Positions 43,448 through 52,027 of a stretch of DNA of 64,000 nucleotides are shown here, one piece after another. The notes under the pieces were generated by a model that saw only the letters and a program-made list of their open reading frames with translations, was not told where the DNA came from and did no database searches. This DNA is from Ammonifex degensii KC4. Its GTDB lineage: Bacteria; Bacillota; Desulfotomaculia; Desulfotomaculales; Ammonificaceae. Within the stretch, counting starts at the first letter, position 1. Each line of letters begins with the position of its first letter. A program made the translations under genes and the position numbers. The stretch is from the NCBI RefSeq assembly GCF_000024605.1, contig NC_013385.1, positions 496,001 through 560,000 on the forward strand, in the 5' to 3' direction.

Positions 43448-43962
43448 CGGGTCGCGAATTGAATGTAATCAGGGCCCGAGTGGAGGCCGAGCTAGAGGAG
43501 CTGTCGGTAATCAAGCAGCGAATCACTAAATACCTCGCTCTATTAGAAAAGGTTGGAGGAGAAGCGGAACAGGCGTCCCTTCTGGACATGTCTGATGTCT
43601 GCCTTTTATTGGGAGCGGCCTTGGATGACTTTTACCTTTCCGTGGAGCGCATTTTCAAGATGTTGGCCACGGAGGCGGACGAACTGCTCCCCAAGGGCGA
43701 GTCATGGCCCAGAGATCTTCTCTTGCAAATATCTCGTGAAATACCCGGTGTCCGTCCGCCGGTTATTACCCAGGGGTTGGCAGCAGAGCTAGACGAACTA
43801 CGCCGTTTCCGTCGCTTATTCAGAAACATCTACGGCCACCACCTGCAGGAAGAAAGAGTAGAGGAACTGGCGCGAAAAGCCGTTTCGCTGTTTGAGAGGA
43901 TCAAGGAGGAGCTGAGCATCTTTTTCGAGCGGATGCTGGCTCTCGCGGAAGAATTGGATTAG
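43444..43962 (+). CDS. HepT-like HEPN protein (toxin)
   Basis: The 172-residue helical protein has the HEPN RNase core FRRLFRNIYGHHL near residue 125: RX4H is present, but the position of the tyrosine (RX4HXY) is leucine. In studied pairs this Tyr is AMPylated by the antitoxin, so control may differ. GTG 43444 follows AAGGAG and overlaps the stop of the split MNT antitoxin, showing the original coupled MNT-HEPN operon. Its antitoxin is now broken while this ORF is intact. IS607 copy B begins 21 bases downstream. Confidence 0.78.
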   Translation: MTGRELNVIRARVEAELEELSVIKQRITKYLALLEKVGGEAEQASLLDMSDVCLLLGAALDDFYLSVERIFKMLATEADELLPKGESWPRDLLLQISREIPGVRPPVITQGLAAELDELRRFRRLFRNIYGHHLQEERVEELARKAVSLFERIKEELSIFFERMLALAEELD

Positions 43963-44032
43963 CCTGGGAAAGCGCGGAAAGGGTTGCTAACAGCTAATCG
44001 GTTTGCTATACTATCCTTGGTGATTGTTGGAG

Positions 44033-44767
44033 ATGCCGAAGTACTACAAGCAACGCTTGTACCGCACTGCTGAAGCGGCAGTCCTGCTCGGCGTTCACAA
44101 GGACACCCTGCGTCGCTGGGAAAGGGAAGGAAAGATCAAGGCCGTCTGGCTCGGGCGGGAGCGCCGCTTCCCCGAAGAGGAGATCCGCCGCCTCTTAGGA
44201 GAAGCCAACCCGGACGTCGTAGTGCTTTATGCCCGGGTATCGGGCCACGCAAGACGAGCGGACCTCCAGCGGCAGGTAGAGGTACTGAAAGAAGCGTACG
44301 GCCCCAGGTTTTCCGGTGTGGTGGTCCTGACCGACGTCGGTTCCGGCCTCTCCACCGACCGCAGGGGCCTACGGAAAGCCATGCAGATGGCCCGGGAGAG
44401 AAAGATACGCGCCATTGCCGTCACTTATCCCGACAGGCTGACGCGCTTCGGCTTCGAGTACCTGGAAGAGTACTTCTCGAGCTTCGGCGTCGAAGTCCTC
44501 GTGCTCAACCGCGAAGAAGACCGCAGTCCCCAACAGGAATTAGTGGGAGACCTTCTCACCATAGTCACCTCTTTCGCGGGCAAGCTCTACGGGCACAGGT
44601 CGCACAAGGTGAAAAAGCTCAAGAACGAGGTGAAGGAGGCGCTCTCCCGCCTTGATACTGACGACCGGCCTGAGACTCCCTGGCGAGCTGGTCGGGCCCT
44701 TGAAGAACCTCACTGCCCTGGGACTCAAAGTCCAGGAGCAGGTGCTGAGGATGTACTGGTCGCCTGA
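44033..44767 (+). CDS. tnpA: IS607 TnpA, serine recombinase (copy B), with lost stop codon
   Basis: Residues 1-216 match copy A: HTH LYRTAEAAVLLGVHKDTLRRWE and resolvase motif VVLYARVSGHARRADLQRQVEVL. The TGA that ends copy A after DDRPETP reads TGG here, so translation continues for 28 more residues (WRAGRALEEPHCPG...) through the start of tnpB. Whether the extended protein is active is unknown. ATG 44033 is equivalent to 4430 in copy A. Confidence 0.88.
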   Translation: MPKYYKQRLYRTAEAAVLLGVHKDTLRRWEREGKIKAVWLGRERRFPEEEIRRLLGEANPDVVVLYARVSGHARRADLQRQVEVLKEAYGPRFSGVVVLTDVGSGLSTDRRGLRKAMQMARERKIRAIAVTYPDRLTRFGFEYLEEYFSSFGVEVLVLNREEDRSPQQELVGDLLTIVTSFAGKLYGHRSHKVKKLKNEVKEALSRLDTDDRPETPWRAGRALEEPHCPGTQSPGAGAEDVLVA

Positions 44768-46244
44768 AGGTCTGGAAGCTGTGGCCTCTTCCCCCGGCAA
44801 GGCGTGGAAGCTCCTGGACACGCAGCTTTCCCGCCCGCAGGACGTCTACGTCCCCAGCCGCGTGTGGCGCTGCGTCCTGGAGTCGGCGGGGCGCGTCCTG
44901 CGCTCCATGGCCGAGAGAAAACGCATCTTCGAGCTCCTCCTGCCCTACTTCAACGGCAAGGCCAAAGACGCCGCGAAGGAGCTTTACGGCCTGCTCAAAA
45001 AAGACGGGGAAGGGGAGAAGTTCGGGTACCTCTTCAACGTGGCCGAGGCCATAGCCAACTTCTACGCCGAGCACGAAAGGCTTCCTAAAGACTTCTTCGA
45101 GCTCCAGAAGAAGCCCGAGCCTAAAAAGTTCACCTTCACGACTTCCCCGGACGACGGCCCTGAGAAAGGGCAGGTGGTGAGGTACGAGTGTGACGGGAGA
45201 GTCCTGCGGGGCCGAGTGAAGCTCCCTACCTGCCCCGAGCCCAGGAAGGAAGAAGACTGGCGGTGGTTCTCCTTCGAGGCCGAACTGCCGGAGGAACTTC
45301 AAGAGAAGCTGGCCCGGGGAGGGAAGCTCTGTGCCCCTGACCTGAGGCTCAAGGTCAAGCCTTCGGGCAAGCTCGTCGCCCTCCTCGACGTCAAGGTGGA
45401 GGTGCCGGAAGACGAGCCTTCGGGTGAAGAAGACCGGGCGCTGGGGGTCGACTGGGGCCTGAGGAAGCTCGTGACCGGCACCGTGGTCTCGAAGAAAGGA
45501 CAGCTCACCCCTCCCTTCTTCGTCTTCTGGCAGGCCTTAAAAGCCAAGCTCCTCCGCATCCGGGAGGGGATAAGCCGGCTGCAGAAGACACGCGACCGGT
45601 ATGAAAAGAAGAGCCCGGAGTGGAAGAAGTACAACCGGATGATAGCCTCTGCCTGGCAGAAGTACCACCGGATACAGCACCAGCTCGCCCACCAGGTATC
45701 GAGCCTCTTAGTGCTCTTAGCCAGGGCCTTCGGCTGCCGGTACATCTTTATCGAGTGGCTTCTCACCCTGCGTGGGAAGAAGGGAAGGTCGAAAGACCTC
45801 AACTGGTGGGTGACCACCACGGTGAGGGGGCTTCTCTTCAGGCTCCTGAGGTACAAAGCGCGGCTTTTAGGGATCAGGGTCGTACCGGTCCCTCCAGGCG
45901 GCACGAGTACCGTTTGCCCCAGGTGCCTGAAGGAAGGCAAGCGCGTCAAGTCGCCGGGGGAGCCTGAGGAGAAGGACTCCGGTTCCTGGTTTGTCTGTCC
46001 TTCCTGCGGGTACAGTGCCGACCGGGACTACGTGGGGAGCCTCAACGTCGGGAGGACGGGCTTTAAGCTCGAAAGGCCGCTGACCTACACGGTCTGTCGC
46101 GCCGCGGCGAAGCCGTTCCCGTCGCAGGGAGCCCTCAAGGCGATGACCTTCACCACGCTGGGATATATCAAAAGCGTCTTTGTGGCCAACTTTAATGCGC
46201 TGACCGAACTCCTGGAACCCGCAGTCTTACCTAGTATAACCTAG
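44652..46244 (+). CDS. tnpB: IS607-associated TnpB, RNA-guided nuclease (copy B)
   Basis: The 530-residue protein has the same length as copy A and the catalytic set intact: ALGVDWGLRKLVTG, YIFIEWLLTL, CPRCLKEG...CPSCGYSADRDYVGSLNVGR. Most differences from copy A are conservative and lie between motifs; the C-terminal tail differs at several positions (CRAAAKPFPSQ versus SYAAAEPFPSQ) although the DNA is conserved. TTG start at 44652 overlapping the extended tnpA by 116 bp. It is a candidate active nuclease. Confidence 0.88.
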   Translation: MILTTGLRLPGELVGPLKNLTALGLKVQEQVLRMYWSPEGLEAVASSPGKAWKLLDTQLSRPQDVYVPSRVWRCVLESAGRVLRSMAERKRIFELLLPYFNGKAKDAAKELYGLLKKDGEGEKFGYLFNVAEAIANFYAEHERLPKDFFELQKKPEPKKFTFTTSPDDGPEKGQVVRYECDGRVLRGRVKLPTCPEPRKEEDWRWFSFEAELPEELQEKLARGGKLCAPDLRLKVKPSGKLVALLDVKVEVPEDEPSGEEDRALGVDWGLRKLVTGTVVSKKGQLTPPFFVFWQALKAKLLRIREGISRLQKTRDRYEKKSPEWKKYNRMIASAWQKYHRIQHQLAHQVSSLLVLLARAFGCRYIFIEWLLTLRGKKGRSKDLNWWVTTTVRGLLFRLLRYKARLLGIRVVPVPPGGTSTVCPRCLKEGKRVKSPGEPEEKDSGSWFVCPSCGYSADRDYVGSLNVGRTGFKLERPLTYTVCRAAAKPFPSQGALKAMTFTTLGYIKSVFVANFNALTELLEPAVLPSIT

Positions 46245-46367
46245 CGTGGGAGGAACGGTCTAGATTGTAGAAAGCTTTGGGTATGTCTCTCGGACAGGGC
46301 CACCCTCAAAAAACGGGCGGGAGTTCCGAAATACTTAAGTGAAAGACTTTCCAAGGGGGTGGTCTGA

Positions 46368-47282
46368 GTGTTACGCAGGTGGTTGGGCGTTGGAGTCCTG
46401 GTTCTCTTCCTGCTTTCCATCCTGGCTGCGCCCGTTCTGGCCAAGCCGAGGGTGGAGAAGGGAGTTAGGGTAAGGACCGAACTCCGGAACGAGGGCGAGA
46501 AACAGGAGGTAAAGGCGCGGGTGGAGACGGAGGAGCGCGAAGGGGATACGGTAGCCGGGAAGGTCTACGAGGAAAAGGAAGGGAAGGAGAAGAAGGAGCG
46601 CAGGGAAGAAAGGGAGCGGAAGGAAAAGGAGGAGCACAAGAAAGAATCGGTAGAGAAGAAGGTCTACGGGGAGCACAAGATCGAGTTCGCGGGTGTGGTG
46701 ACGGCGGTCTACGGCGATACCCTGACGGTGGCCAAGGGCGGCATAGGCTATCAGAAAGAGGAGACCTTTACCCTTACGCCGGAGACCAAGATAGTGCTGG
46801 TAGGCCACCTGAAGAGGGAGTATACCGATCCCATGGAAGCTCTGAAGGAGGGCGCCATGGTGAAGATTAAGGCCGATGCCGAGGGGAAGGTGAAGGTACT
46901 CCGCATCCTCCCTGCCCGCAAGGGAGAGGCCCTGGGCGTGGTGACCGTGGTTTACGGGGATGAGGAGATCGCCTTCGATGTCCCGCCGTTTATCGAAAAC
47001 GGACGCACCATGGTCCCGGTGAGGAAGGTGGCGGAGGCCCTAGGCCTCCAGGTCGACTTCGACAAGGAGACCGGGAAGGTAACCATTACCAACCCGGCCA
47101 ACGGCAAAACGGTGACCTTCTTCCTGGGAAGCAGGAAGTACCTGGTTGACGGGCAGGAGAAGGAGATGGAGGTAGAGGCCAGGGAGATTTCCGGCCGAAC
47201 CGTGATCCCCGTGCGCTACATGGGCGAGGCCCTGGGTAGGAATGTGAACTGGCTGGGCGAGGGAGTGGTGGAAGTCGAGTAG
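46368..47282 (+). CDS. Secreted protein with charged linker and copper-amine-oxidase-like stalk domain
   Basis: A 304-residue protein. The signal peptide (LGVGVLVLFLLSILAAPVLA) is followed by about 75 highly charged residues rich in Glu and Lys (EEKEGKEKKERREERERKEK), probably an extended helix. A small beta domain with repeats of VVTAVYGDTLTV and VVTVVYGDEEIAF type comes next, then a CuAO_N1 stalk domain (PPFIENGRTMVPVRKVAEALG ... REISGRTVIPVRYMGEALG). GTG 46368 follows AAGGGGGTGG. A terminator follows. Cell-surface role likely; no enzyme motif seen. Confidence 0.78.
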   Translation: MLRRWLGVGVLVLFLLSILAAPVLAKPRVEKGVRVRTELRNEGEKQEVKARVETEEREGDTVAGKVYEEKEGKEKKERREERERKEKEEHKKESVEKKVYGEHKIEFAGVVTAVYGDTLTVAKGGIGYQKEETFTLTPETKIVLVGHLKREYTDPMEALKEGAMVKIKADAEGKVKVLRILPARKGEALGVVTVVYGDEEIAFDVPPFIENGRTMVPVRKVAEALGLQVDFDKETGKVTITNPANGKTVTFFLGSRKYLVDGQEKEMEVEAREISGRTVIPVRYMGEALGRNVNWLGEGVVEVE

Positions 47283-47302
47283 ATTGACTCCTGGATTGAG
47301 CT

Positions 47303-47336
47303 GCCCCGGCTATTTTCAGCCGGGGCATTTCCTTTT
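47303..47336 (+). terminator. Intrinsic terminator
   Basis: GCCCCGGCT and AGCCGGGGC form a nine-pair stem around ATTTTC, followed by ATTTCCTTTT, 20 bases after the stalk-protein stop. Confidence 0.85.
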
Positions 47337-47452
47337 GCGGGAATACGCTTCAGCTCCGGCGGGGCGGGGGGCAAGCCATGCCGAGGGAAGCGCGGAGGCG
47401 GTCTTTGGAAATGGCTCTTCTACAGGATAGCTAGTGAGGGTTGCTAACGTGG

Positions 47453-47481
47453 TTGTCTGCTGGGAAAGCTTGTGCTACACT
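47453..47481 (+). promoter_or_regulatory. Probable promoter of the ClC channel gene
   Basis: TTGTCT (47453-47458), 17 bases, TACACT (47476-47481). It places transcription start near 47488, about 50 bases before the inferred ATG at 47541. It lies just after a GGGTTGCTAAC sequence. Confidence 0.45.
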
Positions 47482-47540
47482 GAACTTAAATCTTTCGTTA
47501 AACTCGCTTTTCGTCTCGAGGGTGGCGTCGGAAGCTCAGT

Positions 47541-49441
47541 ATGCAGAACTGGGATCAGCTTTGGACCGGATGGAGGACGGTCATCGGCCAACTCCGAGGG
47601 GAGGAAAAGCAGCCTTCTTCTCTCCTGCTGGCTGCGGTGGTGGGGGGATAACCGGTCTTTTAACCGTAGGGTACTACCATCTGGTTCATCTACTTCAGGG
47701 GTTGTGCGCCAGTCATGGGGGACATCCTTCGGTGCACAACCTTTATTTTCTTCTGGCTCCCCTGGGGGGAGGCCTGATCATAGGGATTCTCAATCTGGCC
47801 TTTACCAGTGAGGCGCGCAGCAGTTACGGTATACCGGGCGTGATCGAGGCTGTTACCTTGCGGGGCGGTAAAATCAAGCCCCAGGTGGCGCTGGTTCGCT
47901 CTCTCAACGCGGCCATCTGTATCGCTGTGGGGGGAGCGGCCGGCAAGCAAGGTTCGCTGGCCCAGCTCGGTCTGGAGACAGGTTATACTCTGGGAAGGTG
48001 GCTCAGGCTTCCCGAATCCAAAGTGCGCCTTTTGATCATGTGCGGCGTGGCCGGCATGATAGGGGCCAACTATAACTCCCCCTTAGGTAGCGCCCTTCTA
48101 ATCTTCGAAGTCATTCTGGGGGAGTTCAAGATCGATTATTTCGGCCCTATAATCATCTCTTCCACCTTGGCTACTCTGGTCTACCGCAGTTTGGTAGGAA
48201 ATGCTCCCAAATTTTTCGCTCCTCCCTACACCATGAGGAGCCCGGATGAGCTTCTCTGGTTCATCGTTTTGGGAATATTCTGCGGGCTTTTGGGACTTTT
48301 ATACGTTGGGGTGGTGTTGCAGTCGGAAGCCTTCTTCCGCCGCGTAAAGCAGCGGGTTCCCCGCAACCTTTACCTGCTAATCCCTCTCCTGGGCGGCCTG
48401 GGCATAGGTACGATTAACTATCTGGTTCCCCTGGCTCACGGTCGCGGGACGCAAGGGATCAACCTGGTCCTCACCGATGTGGATGTGGCCGGTTCCCTGG
48501 GTCCGAAAATTGGCTTGCCCCATATAGACCTAACTCCCTTGGGCCACTCCCTTCCCTCCGTGATGCTCTTTCTGCTCCTGCTGAAGCTGATAAGCGTCTT
48601 CCTCACCATGGGAGCCTGGTCGACGGGCGGTGGCTTCCGGGCCGGCCTCTTTACCGGTGCCATGTTCGGAGCCAGTGTTGGCTACCTTTTCGAACATCTG
48701 GCACCGGGAACAACCGCTCCCCCCGGGACCTACGCTCTTTTAGGAATAGGAGGAGTTTTTGCTGGTTTTTCTCAGGCCCCTCTCACTGCCCTGGTTATAA
48801 CCTCCGAGATGACCAAGGACTTTCATCTGATCGTTCCGCTGGCCATAACCTGTGTGGTGAGTGCCTATACTTCTAAAGCGCTCACGCACAAGACTCTCTA
48901 CATGGCGCGCCTTATCCAGATGGGCTACGATGTTTTCACGGCCCGCCGCTCGGACATCCTTAGGGACATTACCGTGAAGGATGCCATGGTGACCAACATT
49001 TACGCTTTGGAAGGGAACCTCCCGGTGCGGGAAGCCTACCAGAAAGCTCTGAGCTCCGACTTCAGGTGGTTCCCGGTGCTTGACTCCAAGGGGCACCTGC
49101 TGGGAATGGTTTCTCTGGCCGGGCTGGAAGTGGCGGCCCGTACGAAGCAGGCCCGGCTTCCCTTGGAGAAGATCACGCCGCCGCCGGTAGCCTTCTTGAC
49201 TCCTTCCGACACCCTCCAGGACGCGGTGAAGAAGATGGGCTCCGCGGGCATGAAGCGGTTGCCCGTGGTGCATGAGGAGGATCCCTCCCAGCTGGTGGGC
49301 TGGCTTACACACCACGACGTATTTCAGGCCTACTACCGCGAGCTGGCCAGGGAGCTGGAGCAGGCTGGAGCCTCGGCGTCCCCGGAGGCGGCCAATGGGG
49401 CCGCGAAGAAGCAAGTAAGCGGTATAATAAAAGGCGGTTGA
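47541..49441 (+). CDS. ClC-family chloride channel/transporter with two CBS domains, frameshift near start
   Basis: The core (from about 47648) has the ClC helices and motifs: YGIPGVIEA (GSGIP equivalent), GKQGSLAQLG (GxEGP equivalent, with Gln at the gating Glu), GANYNSPLGSALLIFEV, STGGGFRAGLFTGAMFGA and FSQAPLTALVITSEMT, then two CBS domains (VKDAMVTNIYALE...; LEKITPPPVAFLTPSD...). A convincing N-terminus, MQNWDQLWTGWRTVIGQLRG...LLLAAVVGG, lies in another frame from ATG 47541; adding one G to the G6 run at 47642-47647 joins it to ITGLLTVGYYH. Alternatively translation starts in the open frame upstream (GTG 47522). It may be damaged. Confidence 0.82.
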
Positions 49442-49457
49442 TATTGGAGGAAAAGGA

Positions 49458-50942
49458 GTGTGGCTTTGCTTGAGCGTGCGCGTGCGTTTTGCTCCCAGCC
49501 CTACGGGGAGCCTGCACATCGGGGGTGCCAGAACCGCCCTTTTCAATTACCTCTTCGCCCGCTCGCGGGGCGGGAAGTTTGTCTTGCGGCTGGAAGACAC
49601 CGACTTTGAGCGCCACCAGGAAGAGGCGGAGGCCAACATCCTGGAAAACCTTCGCTGGCTGGGCCTGGAGTGGGACGAAGGCCCGGACTGTGGCGGTCCC
49701 TACGGCCCTTACCGGCAGTCGGAGCGGCTGGAGCTTTACCGGCAGGAGGCCAGGCGGCTCTTGGAAGCGGGCTTAGCCTATCCCTGCTACTGCACGCCGG
49801 AGGAGCTGGCGGCGGAGCGGGAGAGGATGCGGAGGGAGGGGAAGGTGCCCCGCTACAGCGGCCGCTGCCGGAACCTTACCCCGGAAGAGAGGGCAGAGCT
49901 GGAGGCCAAAGGGATAAAGCCGGCCCTGCGCCTGAGAGTACCGGCGGAAGGGCAGATAGTGGTGAATGACCTCCTCCGGGGAGAAGTGGTCTTCGACTGT
50001 TCTGCCCTGGATGACTTCATTATCATGAAGTCGTCGGGCGTGCCCACCTACAACTTTGCCTGCGTGGTGGACGACGCTCACATGAAGATCTCCCACGTCA
50101 TCCGGGCGGAAGAGCACCTGTCCAACACTCCCAAGCAGCTGCTGGTGTACCAGGCCCTGGGCTATGAGCCGCCTGCTTTTGCCCACGTGCCCATGATCCT
50201 GGCTCCGGACCGCTCCAAGCTCTCTAAGCGGCACGGAGCCACCGGGGTGGAGGAGTTCCGGGCCAACGGTTTCGTTCCCGAAGCCCTGCTCAACTATCTA
50301 GCCCTTCTAGGCTGGTCGCCGGGAGACGAGCAGGAAATCTTCTCGAAAGAAGAATTAATTGCCCGGTTTTCTCTGGAAGCAGTCTCCAAGCACGCGGCAG
50401 TTTACGATATCCAGAAGCTCACCTGGTTTAACAGCCAGTACTTGAACCTTCTGCCTCTAGAGCGCCTTTACGAACTCGCCCTTCCCTTTTTCCGAGAGGC
50501 AGGACTGGGGGAGGAAGTGGAAAAGGCAGAGCGGGACTATGTTTTGCGGGTGTTGGCGGCGGTGCGCTCGCGAGCCCGCACCCTGGTGGAACTGGTGGAC
50601 ATGAGCTCTTACTTCTTCCGCGACGACTTCGCTTACGATCCTAAAGGAGTGGACAAGTTCTTCCGGCGTCCCGGCGTGGCCGAGCTCTTGAGGGAGGGGA
50701 GGGAGATCCTGGCCCGGCTTCCCTCCTTTGATGAAGCGAGCGTCGAAGCCGCCTACCGCCGGCTGATAGAAGAGAAGGGGATCAAAGGGGGGGATTTGAT
50801 CCACCCCACGCGGCTGGCCCTGACTGGCAGGACGGTAGGACCAGGGCTTTTCGAGATCATGGCCCTCCTGGGGAAGGAAAGGTGTCTGGCGCGGCTGGAA
50901 AGGGCGGCGCGGTGGATAGAGCAAAACGCGGGAAGTGCCTAA
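49458..50942 (+). CDS. gltX: Glutamyl-tRNA synthetase
   Basis: The 494-residue class I synthetase charges tRNA-Glu. HIGH-type motif PTGSLHIGGARTALFNYLFAR is at residues 14-34, and the KMSKS-equivalent is DRSKLSKRHGATGV near 256. A zinc-site-like CYCTPEEL...YSGRCR is present, and the C-terminal anticodon-binding helices include ALLGKERCLARLERA. Start GTG 49458 after GGAGGAAAAGGA; GTG and TTG codons just downstream are alternatives. The stop overlaps the opposite-strand gene by 4 bp. Confidence 0.95.
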   Translation: MWLCLSVRVRFAPSPTGSLHIGGARTALFNYLFARSRGGKFVLRLEDTDFERHQEEAEANILENLRWLGLEWDEGPDCGGPYGPYRQSERLELYRQEARRLLEAGLAYPCYCTPEELAAERERMRREGKVPRYSGRCRNLTPEERAELEAKGIKPALRLRVPAEGQIVVNDLLRGEVVFDCSALDDFIIMKSSGVPTYNFACVVDDAHMKISHVIRAEEHLSNTPKQLLVYQALGYEPPAFAHVPMILAPDRSKLSKRHGATGVEEFRANGFVPEALLNYLALLGWSPGDEQEIFSKEELIARFSLEAVSKHAAVYDIQKLTWFNSQYLNLLPLERLYELALPFFREAGLGEEVEKAERDYVLRVLAAVRSRARTLVELVDMSSYFFRDDFAYDPKGVDKFFRRPGVAELLREGREILARLPSFDEASVEAAYRRLIEEKGIKGGDLIHPTRLALTGRTVGPGLFEIMALLGKERCLARLERAARWIEQNAGSA

Positions 50943-51211
50943 AGCCGCTCGCGCGGGTGTTTGGCTTGACCCTGCAGTAGCCAAGCAAAGGTCAAGAGGA
51001 ACGAGCCGTAGAGGATGAGGTAGAAGAGTCCAGCGGCATAAAGCGCCCCTCCTAAGAAAAGGAGATAAAAGTCCCAGGCAAGCCCTTGCGCGTGGTCTCC
51101 CACCACGCCAAGGGCTTGTTTGATTATCCCGGCCACGCACAGAAACCCTAGGGCTACAAGTAGCCCTCCTGCTACCCACCGGGCTACCTTTTTCTTACAC
51201 CTAACCTGCAA
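50939..51211 (-). CDS. Small membrane protein, two hydrophobic segments
   Basis: Ninety residues with two long hydrophobic stretches: WVAGGLLVALGFLCVAGIIKQAL and FYLLFLGGALYAAGLFYLILYGSFLLTFAWLL, and a basic N-terminus (VRCKKKVARW). TTG 51211 with GGAGGGAG just before is the best start. No family recognised. It is divergent from the sigma-54-controlled module at 51.6 kb and ends against gltX. Confidence 0.5.
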   Translation of the reverse strand: MQVRCKKKVARWVAGGLLVALGFLCVAGIIKQALGVVGDHAQGLAWDFYLLFLGGALYAAGLFYLILYGSFLLTFAWLLQGQAKHPRERL

Positions 51212-51338
51212 TTTTACTCCCTCCTGGCACTCCGTCTCACCATTGTACTGCCTGCAAAAACCGTGCCATGTCCCGGATCCAGCTCGGTTCAGCCGGCCGG
51301 GCAGCGGTGTCCAGATAGCTGTCAAGTTTACATAACAT

Positions 51339-51359
51339 ACTGTTCGCTTTCTGAACAGT
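51339..51359. promoter_or_regulatory. Perfect dyad, candidate enhancer-binding site
   Basis: ACTGTTC and GAACAGT are perfect inverted repeats separated by seven bases. The centre is about 85 bp upstream of the predicted sigma-54 start site, where NtrC-family activators bind. The likely partner is the regulator at 55710-57122. Confidence 0.55.
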
Positions 51360-51406
51360 GCTTGGCAGGAGGACGCTTGTGATGCCCTTCGGTAGCCTCC
51401 GAAGGA

Positions 51407-51423
51407 TTGGCATGTTTTTTGCA
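51407..51423 (+). promoter_or_regulatory. Sigma-54 promoter
   Basis: TTGGCATGTTTTTTGCA matches the consensus TTGGCAC-N5-TTGCA, with the invariant GG (51409-51410) and GC (51421-51422) exactly 10 bases apart. No equally good sigma-70 promoter is seen before the gene at 51602. Confidence 0.75.
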
Positions 51424-51601
51424 AGGGCAGAGGGATAGAAGGAGCTTGTGCACGGAGGTGAAAAAGGGCGCTTTAATAGGGTCGGGGAAGCACCTTGGGA
51501 AAGGGGTAAGTGTGGCTTTTGCGCAAAAGAAGGGGTTTTTGTGGGTTAGAACGCACCTTTGGGAACAAGTCCGGAAAACTTTACAGTTAGGGGGGTTACA
51601 G

Positions 51602-52015
51602 ATGACGAAAAAGCTTACACCTCAGGAAAAGAACGAGACGGTCAAGCGCGTCGAGAGGCGCGTGCTGGTCATCGTTACGTTGGTGACCCTTGCGGCCTTC
51701 TGGGCCGGGCTTTACGCGCTGCAGCACTGGGTATTCCGCGACTATTATGATCCTCATCGCCACGTGATCGTGGAACAGGATCCGGAGACCCTGCTGGTTT
51801 ATTCCTGGAAGGATAGTGAGGGGCACGTCTTTACCCGCAACTCGCCTACAGTCCGTCTCTTCCCCTACGGGATCATGGTGCTGCTCCTGGCTCTCATAGG
51901 GATGTCTGCTAAGCTTTCTAGCTCGCTCAAGCACTACTACCTCTCCCGGCTGGAGCGGGAGGAGACGGCGGCCGAGGCCGAACCCGCCTATGCCCGCGAG
52001 CACCGGGCCTTCTAG
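51602..52015 (+). CDS. Small two-TM membrane protein, first gene of a sigma-54 module
   Basis: 137 residues. N-terminal cytoplasmic segment (TKKLTPQEKNETVKRVERR), helix VLVIVTLVTLAAFWAGLYAL, an extracytoplasmic part of about 45 residues (FRDYYDPHRHVIVEQDPETLLVYSWKDSEGHVFTRNSP), helix YGIMVLLLALIGMSAKL, and a charged tail. No family recognised. ATG 51602 follows AGGGGGG. It ends 12 bases before the TauE-type gene and shares its transcript. Confidence 0.7.
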   Translation: MTKKLTPQEKNETVKRVERRVLVIVTLVTLAAFWAGLYALQHWVFRDYYDPHRHVIVEQDPETLLVYSWKDSEGHVFTRNSPTVRLFPYGIMVLLLALIGMSAKLSSSLKHYYLSRLEREETAAEAEPAYAREHRAF

Positions 52016-52027
52016 GAGGTGCTGGCG

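Larger units (their letters stand above)
43984..46258 (+). mobile_element. IS607-family element, copy B (tnpA + tnpB)
   Basis: 2275 bp, the same length and ends as copy A (4381-6655), with a G on both flanks. It contains the same promoter (TTGCTA 43984, TATACT 44007), tnpA and tnpB. The guide would begin TCTAGATTGTAGAAAGC (46259 on). The insertion site is intergenic, between a HepT-like gene and a secreted protein gene. Confidence 0.87.
51212..51601. other. Divergent regulatory region with no gene
   Basis: 390 bases without a credible gene. They hold a palindromic dyad (51339-51359), a sigma-54 promoter (51407-51423) and a long leader of about 165 nt before the ATG at 51602. The upstream extension of the ORF to 51407 would start before the transcript does, so it is not used. 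Confidence 0.6.

Noticed and set aside
51407-51601. Upstream extension of the small membrane protein ORF to 51407
   Set aside because: It would begin within the sigma-54 promoter itself; the ATG at 51602 has a clear Shine-Dalgarno.
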